Made by a program: the position numbers and the translations under genes. The notes beneath the pieces were generated by a model. The model had not been told where the DNA came from and made no database searches. It worked only from the letters and a program-made list of their open reading frames with translations. Of a stretch of 64,000 nucleotides of DNA, positions 45,142 to 52,990 are shown piece by piece (positions within the stretch are counted from its first letter, which is position 1; every line of letters begins with the position of its first letter). This DNA is from Streptomyces asiaticus (GTDB taxonomy: Bacteria > Actinomycetota > Actinomycetes > Streptomycetales > Streptomycetaceae): contig NZ_JAGSHX010000006.1 of the NCBI RefSeq assembly GCF_018138715.1, positions 7,440,001 to 7,504,000 on the forward strand, written 5' to 3'.

Positions 45142-46547
45142 CTAGTACTGCAACGGTGCTTGTCGTGACTGGTGGGCAGGTCAGGGGCTGTGTCCGCGTC
45201 GTTTGTAGTGGCTGGTGCGGGCCTGGTGTTGTCGTCGTCGGCGCCAGGTCGACCAGTGCAGGATGTGCTCGACGGGTGTGGGTCGGCGGTCGGTGAGTCG
45301 GGTGATCAGCCGTCGTATCTCGGCGAGGCTGAGGTGGATGAGCTGGGAGGATCCGTTTCTGCTTTCCCGGCATCCAGCTCACGGGCTCGCAGGACGCTCA
45401 GGCAGGCATGGGCGGCCATGGCGAGGGTCATGTGGCGGTGCCACCCGGGATAGCGACGCACCTGGTAGTCGTCCAGGCCGCACTCCTGCTTCGCGCTCTG
45501 GAAGCATTCCTCGATGGCCCACCGGCTGCCCGCAATGCGGATCAGATCATCGAGCGTGGTCTCGGTGGGGCAGTAGGCGATGTAGTAGGAGATCTCTTGC
45601 GGGCGGGCAACGCTGCGGCGGGCGACCACCCAGTGGCGGCGGTCGGGCCGGTGCCAGGGCCGCACCTCGACACGGGCCCAGTCGTAGATCCGCAGGCCGT
45701 GGGCCCCGGTGCCGCAGGAACGGCGCTTCCATTTCTGCCGGGCAAGACCGGGAAACAGGTCGTGGACGGGATGGTCGATCGCCCAGCGGGTGACCACGGT
45801 GTCGTGCCGGGTGGTGGCCATGACGTGGAAGACGTCCGCCCGCTCCAGCTCCGACCGCCAGCCTTTGCTGAACCCGTAAGCGGCATCCGCGGTCACCCAG
45901 CGAAACGGGATCTTGTCCGCGAGCGCGCGGCGGACCATCGCCTTGGCCATGGCCACCTTGGTCTCGAAGGCGACCTCGTCCTCGATGCCGGCCCGGCGGC
46001 ACCTTTCGCGGTCGTCGGTCCAGGAGGCGGGCAGATACAGACGCCGGTCGATCAGCGTCCGCCCACGGTCGGTGGCATAGGCGAGGAAGACGCCGACCTG
46101 GCAATTTTCCGTGCGCCCGGCGGTGCCGGAGTACTGCCGCTGCACCCCGGCCGACCGCGTCCCCTTCTTCAAGAAGCCCGTGTCGTCCACGACCAGGACG
46201 GCATCGGGGTCGCCGAGGTTGTCGACCACGTACTGACGCACGTCGTCGAGCACCTCGTCGGCGTCCCACTCGATCCGGTTCAGCATCCGGTGGATACGGT
46301 CCGGGCCCGTATGGCCGGCTTCTTCCGCCAGCGTCCAGCCGTTCTTCCGTTGCAGCGGAGCGATCAGGCCCCGCATATAAGCAAGTGCCGACTCCCGGGG
46401 CTCCGATCTGCTGAAACGGTGCACGAATCGCTCGTGCACAGCGTCCAGTTCAGCCGCCCACAACCTGACATCAGCGAGGTCCCCACCCATAACCACACCA
46501 ACGACCGACCTGGTCAGCAGTCACGGCAAGCACCGTTGCAGTACTAG
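45142..46547 (-). mobile_element. IS701-like insertion sequence between CTAG repeats
   Basis: The ends are near-perfect inverted repeats of about 29 bp that begin CTAGTACTGCAACGG, differing at one position. CTAG at 45142-45145 and 46544-46547 may be the duplicated 4-bp target. One transposase gene lies inside. The right flank is an integrase remnant. Confidence 0.85.
45186..46496 (-). pseudogene. IS701-family DDE transposase with a C-terminal frameshift
   Basis: Residues 1-375 read cleanly: first Asp in AVLVVDDTGFLKKG, second Asp in RWVTADAAYGFSKGWR, Glu region SRWAIEECFQSAKQECGLDDY. After RARELDAGK the main frame ends early at 45306, but another frame continues with HLSLAEIRRLITRL and HILHWSTWRRRRQHQ to a stop near 45186, which is the normal IS701-type tail. 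A single indel near 45366 explains this. Whether the 396-residue product still works is unknown. Confidence 0.75.
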
Positions 46548-46796
46548 GTCAAGACACTGCACGGCCGCCAGCGGCATGACCAACTCGTGGCCCTGCGCTC
46601 GTTGTTCGCCTGGGCCAAGCGGAATGGGTGATCTTCCGCGACCCGACCAGCCGGATCAAGGTCGGACAGTACTAATACTCCGTGCCGCAACCACTGGTCC
46701 CCGACCAGGTCGACCGCTCCGTTGACGTGGCCACCACCCCGGCGACGCGGCTCGTCCTCGCCTTCGCGGCGGTCCATGCCGCCCGGGTCGCTCAGC
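46548..46796 (+). pseudogene. Tyrosine integrase remnant (core-binding part)
   Basis: The sequence KTLHGRQRHDQLVALRSLFA continues WAKRNG, then a one-base deletion, IFRDPTSRIKVGQY, a TAA, and LVPDQVDRSVDVATTPATRL. It is the middle of an integrase with one frameshift and one nonsense codon. It runs directly into a Tn3 transposase tail. Confidence 0.65.
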
Positions 46797-46799
46797 TCC

Positions 46800-46934
46800 C
46801 CGCTCAAGCACAAGAACCTCAACTCCCTGGGCCGCTACAGCTTCACGGCCTCCCAGCCGGTTAAGGGGCTGCGGCCCTTGCGCGACCCGGACGCCGTCGA
46901 CCTCGACGATGACGACGACGGTCAGGAGGAGTGA
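46800..46934 (+). pseudogene. C-terminal fragment of a Tn3-family transposase
   Basis: The 44 residues PLKHKNLNSLGRYSFTASQP to a tail of Asp/Glu are the characteristic C-terminus of Tn3-family TnpA. The rest of the gene is absent. A Tn3 transposon once bordered this point. Confidence 0.75.
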
Positions 46935-47091
46935 GCACCGCATCCGTCGTTCGGGGCGGGTCGTTGTACGCCGGGAAGACCACCGCCGACCGGCGGCTAC
47001 GGCTGGGCCGCGGATACCGCTGTTGGCGATTCCCCGAGTCAACACAGAGGTGCGGCTCGTCCGGTGCGGCACGCGCCAACGCAGGTTCGAG

Positions 47092-47469
47092 TCAGCCGAT
47101 GGAGGAGATGCCGCCCTCGCGGGCGTCGAGCAGCTCGTCCCAGTGCTCGGTCGCCCATCGGCACGCGGCGGCCAGCGGCTCCAGCGTGCTGCGGCCCAGC
47201 GGTGTCAGCGCGTATTCCACCCGCAGTTTCGGGTCGGCGTGCACCGTGCGTGACACGAACCCGTTCCGCTCCAAGCCGCGGAGCGACTGGGTGAGCGCCT
47301 TCGGGGTGACGCGGCCCAGTGGCACGCGGAGTTCGGAGTATCTGCGCGGGCCGTCTTCCAGGCAGCGGAGGACCAGGGGTGCCCATTTGTCACCGAAGCG
47401 GAAGGGCAGCAGCGAGGACGGGCACAGCTCGTCGAACAAGTCGGGTGGCAGCGGTGGCCGTTGCGTCAT
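47092..47469 (-). CDS. HxlR-family winged-helix regulator (125 aa)
   Basis: A typical HxlR regulator: FRFGDKWAPLVLRCLEDGPR forms the first helices, YSELRVPLGRVTPKALTQSL the recognition part, and LERNGFVSRTVHADPKLRVE with YALTPLGRSTLEPL the wing and dimer helix. N-terminal Cys16 is in a position used by redox-sensing members, but a single Cys is weak evidence. It is divergent from the quinone-reductase-like gene, with an inverted repeat in the gap, a layout typical of HxlR regulators controlling an oxidoreductase. Start ATG 47469 after GGGAG. Confidence 0.88.
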   Translation of the reverse strand: MTQRPPLPPDLFDELCPSSLLPFRFGDKWAPLVLRCLEDGPRRYSELRVPLGRVTPKALTQSLRGLERNGFVSRTVHADPKLRVEYALTPLGRSTLEPLAAACRWATEHWDELLDAREGGISSIG

Positions 47470-47495
47470 CGAGGGTCTCCCGTCTCCGGTCTTGG

Positions 47496-47524
47496 TATCC
47501 AGATGGTGACCGACCTTCTGGATA
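47496..47524. promoter_or_regulatory. Inverted repeat in the HxlR/oxidoreductase gap
   Basis: TATCCAGA (47496-47503) and TCTGGATA (47517-47524) form a perfect 8-bp inverted repeat with 13-base spacing, about 27 bp upstream of the HxlR start. It is a likely HxlR operator. A second near-palindrome ACCTATAAAGGT lies just upstream of the oxidoreductase start. Confidence 0.55.
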
Positions 47525-47739
47525 TCTTCTGGAGCATCGACTCAACGGGAGATATTCCGACGACGGGCAGGATCGTGGTTTTCGGGGCGGGTGGCCGCCT
47601 GCCTGCTCGACAATCTCACCGATCCGCACCCGGCCTCCTCTGGCCGGAAGGCAGCCGGCGTGCCGATTTGCACCTCATCAGAGTAACGGGCGTCGAATGA
47701 ACACCATCATTTCGACCTATAAAGGTAAGGCAGGATATT

Positions 47740-48645
47740 ATGCGTGCAGCCCGCTTCCATGAATACGGCGGAGCGGAGAGCCTGGTGATCGAGCAGGCCC
47801 CCGACCCCCACCCCGGACTTGGTGAGATCCGTGTCCGCGTCGCGGCGGCCAGCGTCAATCCCATCGACTGGAAGCTGCGCGCCGGCGCCCTGCACCAGCT
47901 GATTCCCCTGGAGCTGCCCGCCATTCCCGGGCGCGACGCCGCCGGCGTGGTCGACGAAGTCGGTGACGGAGTACAGGGGGTGAGCATCGGCGACCGCGTC
48001 TTCGGGCTGGGCGGTGTCACCGGCTCAACCGCAGAGCTGGTCATCCTCTCGGCCTGGGCCCACGCCCCCGCCACGTGGAACGATGAGCAGGCTGCGGGCG
48101 TCGGACTCGCGTCCGTGACCGCGATGCGTGGCCTGAACGCGCTCGGCTCCCTCGCGGGGCGCACCCTTCTCGTCGAGGGCGCCGCCGGAGGCGTGGGCAG
48201 CGCGGCAGTCGAGATCGCTGTGGCACAAGGCGCCACCGTGATCGGGACAGCCAGCGAACGCAACCACGAGTTCCTCACCTCTCTCGGCGCCGTTCCCACC
48301 ACCTACGGCCCCGGCCTCGCGCAGCGCCTCTCCGCTCTCGCTCCGCACGGCGTCGACATCGCGCTCGATACCGCGGCCTCCGGATCCCTGGTCGACCTCG
48401 TCACTATCACGGGCGACCCGACGCGCGTCGCGACGGTCGCCGACCACGCAGGCGGACAGCGTCTGGGCACACATGTGGTCAACGCGGAGAACGACTCCAC
48501 CCTCCTGTCCGCGGCCGCGGAACTGGGTCGGCAAGGCCGCTACACACCCCGTATCGAACAGACCTACCCCCTGGAGCGGATCGTCGACGCCCACGCGCAC
48601 GCCGAGCGCGGACGCACACGCGGAAAGATCGTGATCCGCATCTGA
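47740..48645 (+). CDS. Zinc-independent MDR oxidoreductase, quinone-reductase-like (301 aa)
   Basis: A medium-chain dehydrogenase/reductase: GroES-like N-terminus (MRAARFHEYGGAESLVIEQA, then VAAASVNPIDWKLRAG and PAIPGRDAAGVVDEVGDG) and a Rossmann fold with the NADP motif EGAAGGVGSAAVEIA. No structural zinc cysteines are present, so it belongs to the quinone oxidoreductase branch. GGCAGGA precedes the ATG. It is divergent from and probably repressed by the HxlR gene, suggesting a role in electrophile or quinone detoxification. Confidence 0.88.
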   Translation: MRAARFHEYGGAESLVIEQAPDPHPGLGEIRVRVAAASVNPIDWKLRAGALHQLIPLELPAIPGRDAAGVVDEVGDGVQGVSIGDRVFGLGGVTGSTAELVILSAWAHAPATWNDEQAAGVGLASVTAMRGLNALGSLAGRTLLVEGAAGGVGSAAVEIAVAQGATVIGTASERNHEFLTSLGAVPTTYGPGLAQRLSALAPHGVDIALDTAASGSLVDLVTITGDPTRVATVADHAGGQRLGTHVVNAENDSTLLSAAAELGRQGRYTPRIEQTYPLERIVDAHAHAERGRTRGKIVIRI

Positions 48646-48826
48646 AGCAGGGGCATGGCACAGATGCGCCAACCCGCCAAGCGACGATCTTGGCGGGCTG
48701 GCGCTGACTGCTCGGCGCTGGACGTCTGCCACTGACGGATGCGCGGGTCCGACTGGAACGCGACACGGGATGCCCCGGATCAGCAGTCGAGGCCGGGCCC
48801 GAAAGCGTCGGCAAACGACGGCGAAC

Positions 48827-48985
48827 TCAAGCGGTCAGCGCATCACCGCTGTTCAGGGGGCCAGCGTAGACCTCTGCCGGAGAGCGATAGTCATGGGTCT
48901 TACGCGGGCGATGGTTGAGTTCGTGGGCGATCGCGTCCAGGTCGGCCTGGCTGAACGTGCGGAGGTCCGCGCCCTTGGGTGCCTC
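48827..48985 (-). pseudogene. C-terminal fragment of an IS30-family transposase
   Basis: The minus strand reads KGADLRTFSQADLDAIAHEL followed by NHRPRKTHDYRSPAEVYAG and a stop, the conserved end of IS30 transposases. The rest is missing where the IS110 fragment begins. The region 48646-48826 shows no gene. Confidence 0.8.
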
Positions 48986-48993
48986 TGTGTTTG

Positions 48994-49737
48994 TCAAGCG
49001 GCCTGGTGCGATCGCGTAGGCTCGGGTTTGGCGGGCCCGGGAAGTGACTTGTCCGAAGAGCCGGCTGTCGGGGTTGGGCCGGCCGCGCTGGATGCTGTAG
49101 TCGCCCCCAGTTGTCCTCCTGGGCCCGTCGTCCTGGTGCGTCGGCGTTCGTCGCCGATCATCGTGCGCCAGACGTGATCAGCGAGGCGACGTTTCAGGCA
49201 ACGTTGTGCTTCCCGGGGCGTCTTTCCTTCCGCGAGTTTGGCCTGGTAGTAAATGTGGCCCCGGGTTCCCGGCATGCGGATCTGCGTGATGGCGACGGTG
49301 TGAAGTGCCGCGTTGAGCTGGCGGTCGCCGCGCCTGGACAGGCGATGGCGTGCCCGGTCGGCGCTGGCGATCTCGATGGGAGCCGTGCCGGCGTACTGGG
49401 CGAAGGCGCTGGCAGTCGCGAAGCGGGTGGGGTTCCCGGTCCGGCCCAGGAGGCGGGCGGCGGTCACGGCTCCGATGCCAGGAGTATCAGTCAGCCGGCT
49501 TTCGGACTCTGCGACCAGCGCGGCCATGGCTTTGGTGTTGTCCTTCAGCTTCACATCCCAAGTCCGGATCTCGGCGATCAGGTCAGCGGCGAGGGTGTGG
49601 CGGGTGAGCTCGGCCGAACCCGCGGGGACCACCGTGTCCAGCAGCTGTTCGGCCTTGGCCGCGGACAGATCGCGCGGCGCCCCGCCGGGCAGGAGTGCCC
49701 GCAGCAGCGCGTGGAGCTGGTTCACCGCGCGGACGGT
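48994..49737 (-). pseudogene. 3' part of an IS110-family transposase
   Basis: It carries the transposase_20 domain (SRLTDTPGIGAVTAARLLGR, TASAFAQYAGTAPIEIAS and SRRGDRQLNAALHTVA) and the IS110 C-terminus. The N-terminal DEDD catalytic domain (about 160 residues) is absent because the sequence is cut at the IS4-type element. It cannot transpose alone. Confidence 0.82.
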
Positions 49738-49847
49738 CTGATCTGGAAGAACGCCGGACGCGAGAAGCGGAGCCCCGGTAGAACTGGCTGGTCCGCCAAG
49801 ACAAGCCGTTCACAGCACCGGAGGCTCCGCTGTCAGGTCAGTGTGTC

Positions 49848-51101
49848 ATCCCCCGCAAGCTCGCGGTAGCTGACGGTGTTTTCGCTCCGGGGCATCTGGG
49901 CGAGTTGACGCAGATCGTGCCGTTCGAGATGGTCGACGAGGTCGTCGCCGAGTGCGGCGCCACCCAGCAGCGGTTGCGGAAACTGCCCGCCCGGGTGGTG
50001 GTCTACCTGCTGCTGGCCGCCGCACTGTTCGAGGAGTGCGGCTACCCGGCCGTGTGGTCCAAGCTCACCGGTGCGCTGGGCAGCCTGCCTCTACCGAAGA
50101 TCACCGCGACCGGACTGTGACACGCCCGGTGCCGGCTGGGCGTGCGCCCGCTGCAGGCCCTGTTCGACCTGCTCCGCGGTCCGGCCAGTGCGATCCGCAC
50201 CGCCGGCGCCCGCTGGGCCGGACTGCTGGTCGTCGCCATCGACGGCACGCACTTGGACGTGCCAGACGACCCGGACGTGCGGGCTCGGCTGGGCAAAGGA
50301 GCCAATCAATACACCGCCGCCTCCGGCTACCCGCAGGTCCTGCTGGTCGCCCTGGTGGCCTGCGGCACCCGCGCGGTCATCGACGCGGTCTTCGGCCCCC
50401 GCAAGCCGGGCGAACCCGTCCTCGGACGCCGCCTGCTGCGCTCCCTGCATGCGGGCATGGTCGTGCTGCTGGACCGGGGATTCGCCACCAACGCCTTCCT
50501 TCAAGCCGTGGATGGCACCAGTGCCGCCTTCCTGGCCCGGCTCTCGACCGCGCGCAAGCCGCCGGTCCTTGGCCGGTTTGACGACGGCTCTTTCCTGTCC
50601 AGGATCGGCACCGTGGAGGTCCGCATCATCGAGTGCGAGATCACCATCACCACCACCGCCGGGCGGCACACCGGTGTCTACCGCCTGGCCACGACCCTGC
50701 TCGATCACCGCCGCTGCCCCGCGTTCGAGCTGGTCAGGTTGTATCACGAGCGATGGGAAGTCGAGTCTGCCTATTTCGCCATCAAGCAGTCCATGCTCAG
50801 CCGCCGCGTGCTGCGGGCCCGTACCCTGCCGGGCATCGCGCAGGAGATCTACGCGCTGCTGACCGCGTACCAAGTGATCAGGATCGCCATCGCCGACACC
50901 ACCGGCACCGTCCCTGGAGCCGACCCGGACCGGGCCAGCTTCAGCGTCGCCCTTCAGACCGCCCGTGACCAGGTCATCCAGGCCGCGAACGTGATCACCG
51001 ACACCACCATCGACCTCGTCGGCGCCATCGGACGAGCGGTCCTGGAGCACCTCATGCCCGCACGCCGCCTGCGCCTCAGCCCCCGCGCCGTCAAACTGCC
51101 C
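49848..51101 (+). pseudogene. IS4-family transposase with in-frame TGA and lost 3' end
   Basis: The N-terminal IS4 domain (LRKLPARVVVYLLLAAALFE, then YPAVWSKLTGALGSLPLPK) ends at TGA 50118-50120 and the same frame continues HARCRLGVRPLQALFDLL with a full DDE core: VVAIDGTHLDVPDD, VVLLDRGFATNAFLQA and YHERWEVESAYFAIKQ. A single CGA-to-TGA change would explain the stop. The 3' end is truncated by the IS at 51102. No true start codon can be chosen with confidence. Confidence 0.8.
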
Positions 51102-52343
51102 TTGCCGGAAACTTCATCCGTGCAGGTCACGCTGCATGTCGGTACTCATGAAGGATGCCGCCGAGGCGATCGCGTCGACGTATGGCGAGGCGGGCTAACG
51201 TGTCCGGATCGTCGATCGGCGGGGGCAAGGAGTACAGCGGTCTGGCGTTGGCGATGCCCTGGTGTGGTCGGTGTCCGTTGTAGAACTGCTCGAACTCGCG
51301 CAGGGTGTGCAGAAGGTGTCGCTGGTTCCAGATCAACGTCCGGTCCAGGAGCTCGCGGCGACAGGTCTGTATCCAGCGCTCCATGATCGAGTTCATTCGT
51401 GGCATCTGGATGCCGCTGAGGACGATGTCGATCCCCGCGTCCTTGAGAACGGCATCGAACAGTACGGGGAACTTTCCGTCCCGGTCCCGGATCATGAACC
51501 GTGCCCGGCAGCGGAGGTCTTCGAGGTCCATGACGAGGTTCTTCGCCGCTTGCGCTACCCAGGAGGCGATCGGATGCGTCGTGGCGCCCAGGACGCGGAT
51601 CCGGCGACTGCCGTGTTCGATCACCACGAGCACGTATATCCGTACGCCCGACAGGGTGACTGTTTCCATGAAGTCGCAGGCCAGAAGCGCCTCAGCCTGG
51701 GAACGCAGAAAACTGGCCCAGGTACTGGAGTTCCGCTCGGGCGCAGGATCGATGCCGGCCTCCTTCAGGATTTCCCAGACGGTGGACGCGCCCACTCTCA
51801 GCCCCAGCACGAGCAACTCGCCGTGCAGGCGCCTGTACCCCCAGCTCGGGTTCTCCTCCGCCAGCCGCAGCACCAGGATACGGATCGAGCGCACGGTACG
51901 CGGTCGTCCCGGGCGGTTGGGCCGGCAAGAGACGGCATGGCGGCGTGCGACGAGGTCGCGGTGCCAACGCAGCACCGTGTCGGGGCGTACGAGCAGCCGT
52001 AACTGTCGCAGAACGTGCAGCGGCAGCCGGTGCAGCAGCGCCGCCAGGAACGCTCGATCGCTCGGCGTGAACCGGACTTTTTGCTCGCCGAGTTGACGTT
52101 CCAGCACGGTGATCTGGTGGCGCAGGGCGAGGATCTCCGCGTCCTTGTCCCGGTCGGTCATCGGCAGCAGGCGCAGCATCGCGAACGCGTTCGTCACACC
52201 CAGGTAAGCCAGTCGCAGCAGCACGATCGATCATCATGACGCGCTGACGGCAACTGCGCGAGAGCGCGAGCTCGGGCGACCGCGGCCAGATTTCGGGAAA
52301 CCCGAAGAACCGCCCCCACCAGGGTGGATGAGGTTTCCGGCAA
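51102..52343 (-). mobile_element. Complete rve-type insertion sequence (1.24 kb)
   Basis: Inverted repeats of 18 bp starting TTGCCGGAAAC match at 17 of 18 positions (51102-51119 and 52326-52343). This is the intact reference copy for the decayed ones at 27660 and 28912. It sits inside the 3' end of an IS4-type element. Confidence 0.88.
51127..52224 (-). CDS. Integrase-core (rve, DDE) transposase, 365 aa, intact
   Basis: A single uninterrupted frame: N-terminal helices AEILALRHQITVLERQLGEQ, HTH-like WGYRRLHGELLVLGLRVGAS, first Asp LLACDFMETVTLSG, second Asp FMIRDRDGKFPVLFDAVL, Glu region NSIMERWIQTCRRELLDR, and the C-terminus LGGILHEYRHAA. GTG start at 52224. It could supply transposase in trans to the related defective copies. 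Confidence 0.88.
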   Translation of the reverse strand: MLLRLAYLGVTNAFAMLRLLPMTDRDKDAEILALRHQITVLERQLGEQKVRFTPSDRAFLAALLHRLPLHVLRQLRLLVRPDTVLRWHRDLVARRHAVSCRPNRPGRPRTVRSIRILVLRLAEENPSWGYRRLHGELLVLGLRVGASTVWEILKEAGIDPAPERNSSTWASFLRSQAEALLACDFMETVTLSGVRIYVLVVIEHGSRRIRVLGATTHPIASWVAQAAKNLVMDLEDLRCRARFMIRDRDGKFPVLFDAVLKDAGIDIVLSGIQMPRMNSIMERWIQTCRRELLDRTLIWNQRHLLHTLREFEQFYNGHRPHQGIANARPLYSLPPPIDDPDTLARLAIRRRDRLGGILHEYRHAA

Positions 52344-52584
52344 GGGCAATGCTCGTAGCGCACTGGCCTCGTGAGCTGCCTGCGCAGCACCGCACTCTCG
52401 TGCCGGAGCACGAGCAATTCCGCGTTCTTGGCTGTGTCCCGGCGTAGCAGCACCGCCGGGACCCTGAGCAGCTTCCGAGTTGCCTGGTATACGAGCGAAA
52501 CGATCACCCGGACAGGGTTCCAGCAGACGGTGATGGCGCGCCAGACCACCCGCGAGCAGGAGGGATGAGTTTCCGAACGGCACA
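52344..52584 (-). mobile_element. 5' end fragment of the TGTGCCGTTC-type IS
   Basis: It contains [20 protein letters not shown] to RRQLTRPVRYEH and the outer repeat GAGTTTCCGAACGGCACA at 52567-52584. This is the start of an element related to 12808-14025; the remainder is missing. Confidence 0.8.
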
Positions 52585-52857
52585 GGGTGCAGACCTGCCG
52601 ACGGGAACTCCTGGACCGCACCTTGATCTGGAACCACCGGCACCTGCTCCACGCCCTACGAGAGTTCGAGCGGTTCTACAACGCACACCGACCACACCAG
52701 GGCATCGCCAACGGCCGCCCACTGCACCTATTACCTGCGCCGATCGACGACCCGGACACATTAGCCCGCCTCGACATACGACGACGTGATCGCCTCGGCG
52801 GCCTCCTCCACGAATACCAGCATGCCGCATGACCTGCACGGATGAAGTTATCGGCAA
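52585..52857 (+). mobile_element. 3' end fragment of the TTGCCGG-type IS
   Basis: On the plus strand it reads QTCRRELLDRTLIWNHRHLL to LGGLLHEYQHAA (stop at 52830-52832), followed by the terminal repeat GGATGAAGTTATCGGCAA (52840-52857). It is opposite in orientation to the intact copy at 51102 and joined directly to a fragment of a different IS. Confidence 0.8.
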
Positions 52858-52990
52858 GCACACCGCCGCATCACCGGTGAGAACACCATCTCCTGGCGTG
52901 ACCCAGCAAAGACTCACCAATCACAGAATCCGGGATGAAACAACGGGAGAAAACGACCTCTCAGGCAATGCGCCTACCGTCAGCTGACGA

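Noticed and set aside
49848-51101. In-frame TGA as a selenocysteine or recoding signal in the IS4-type transposase
   Set aside because: The position fits a conserved Arg changed from CGA to TGA, and the element is also truncated at its 3' end. Simple decay is the better explanation.
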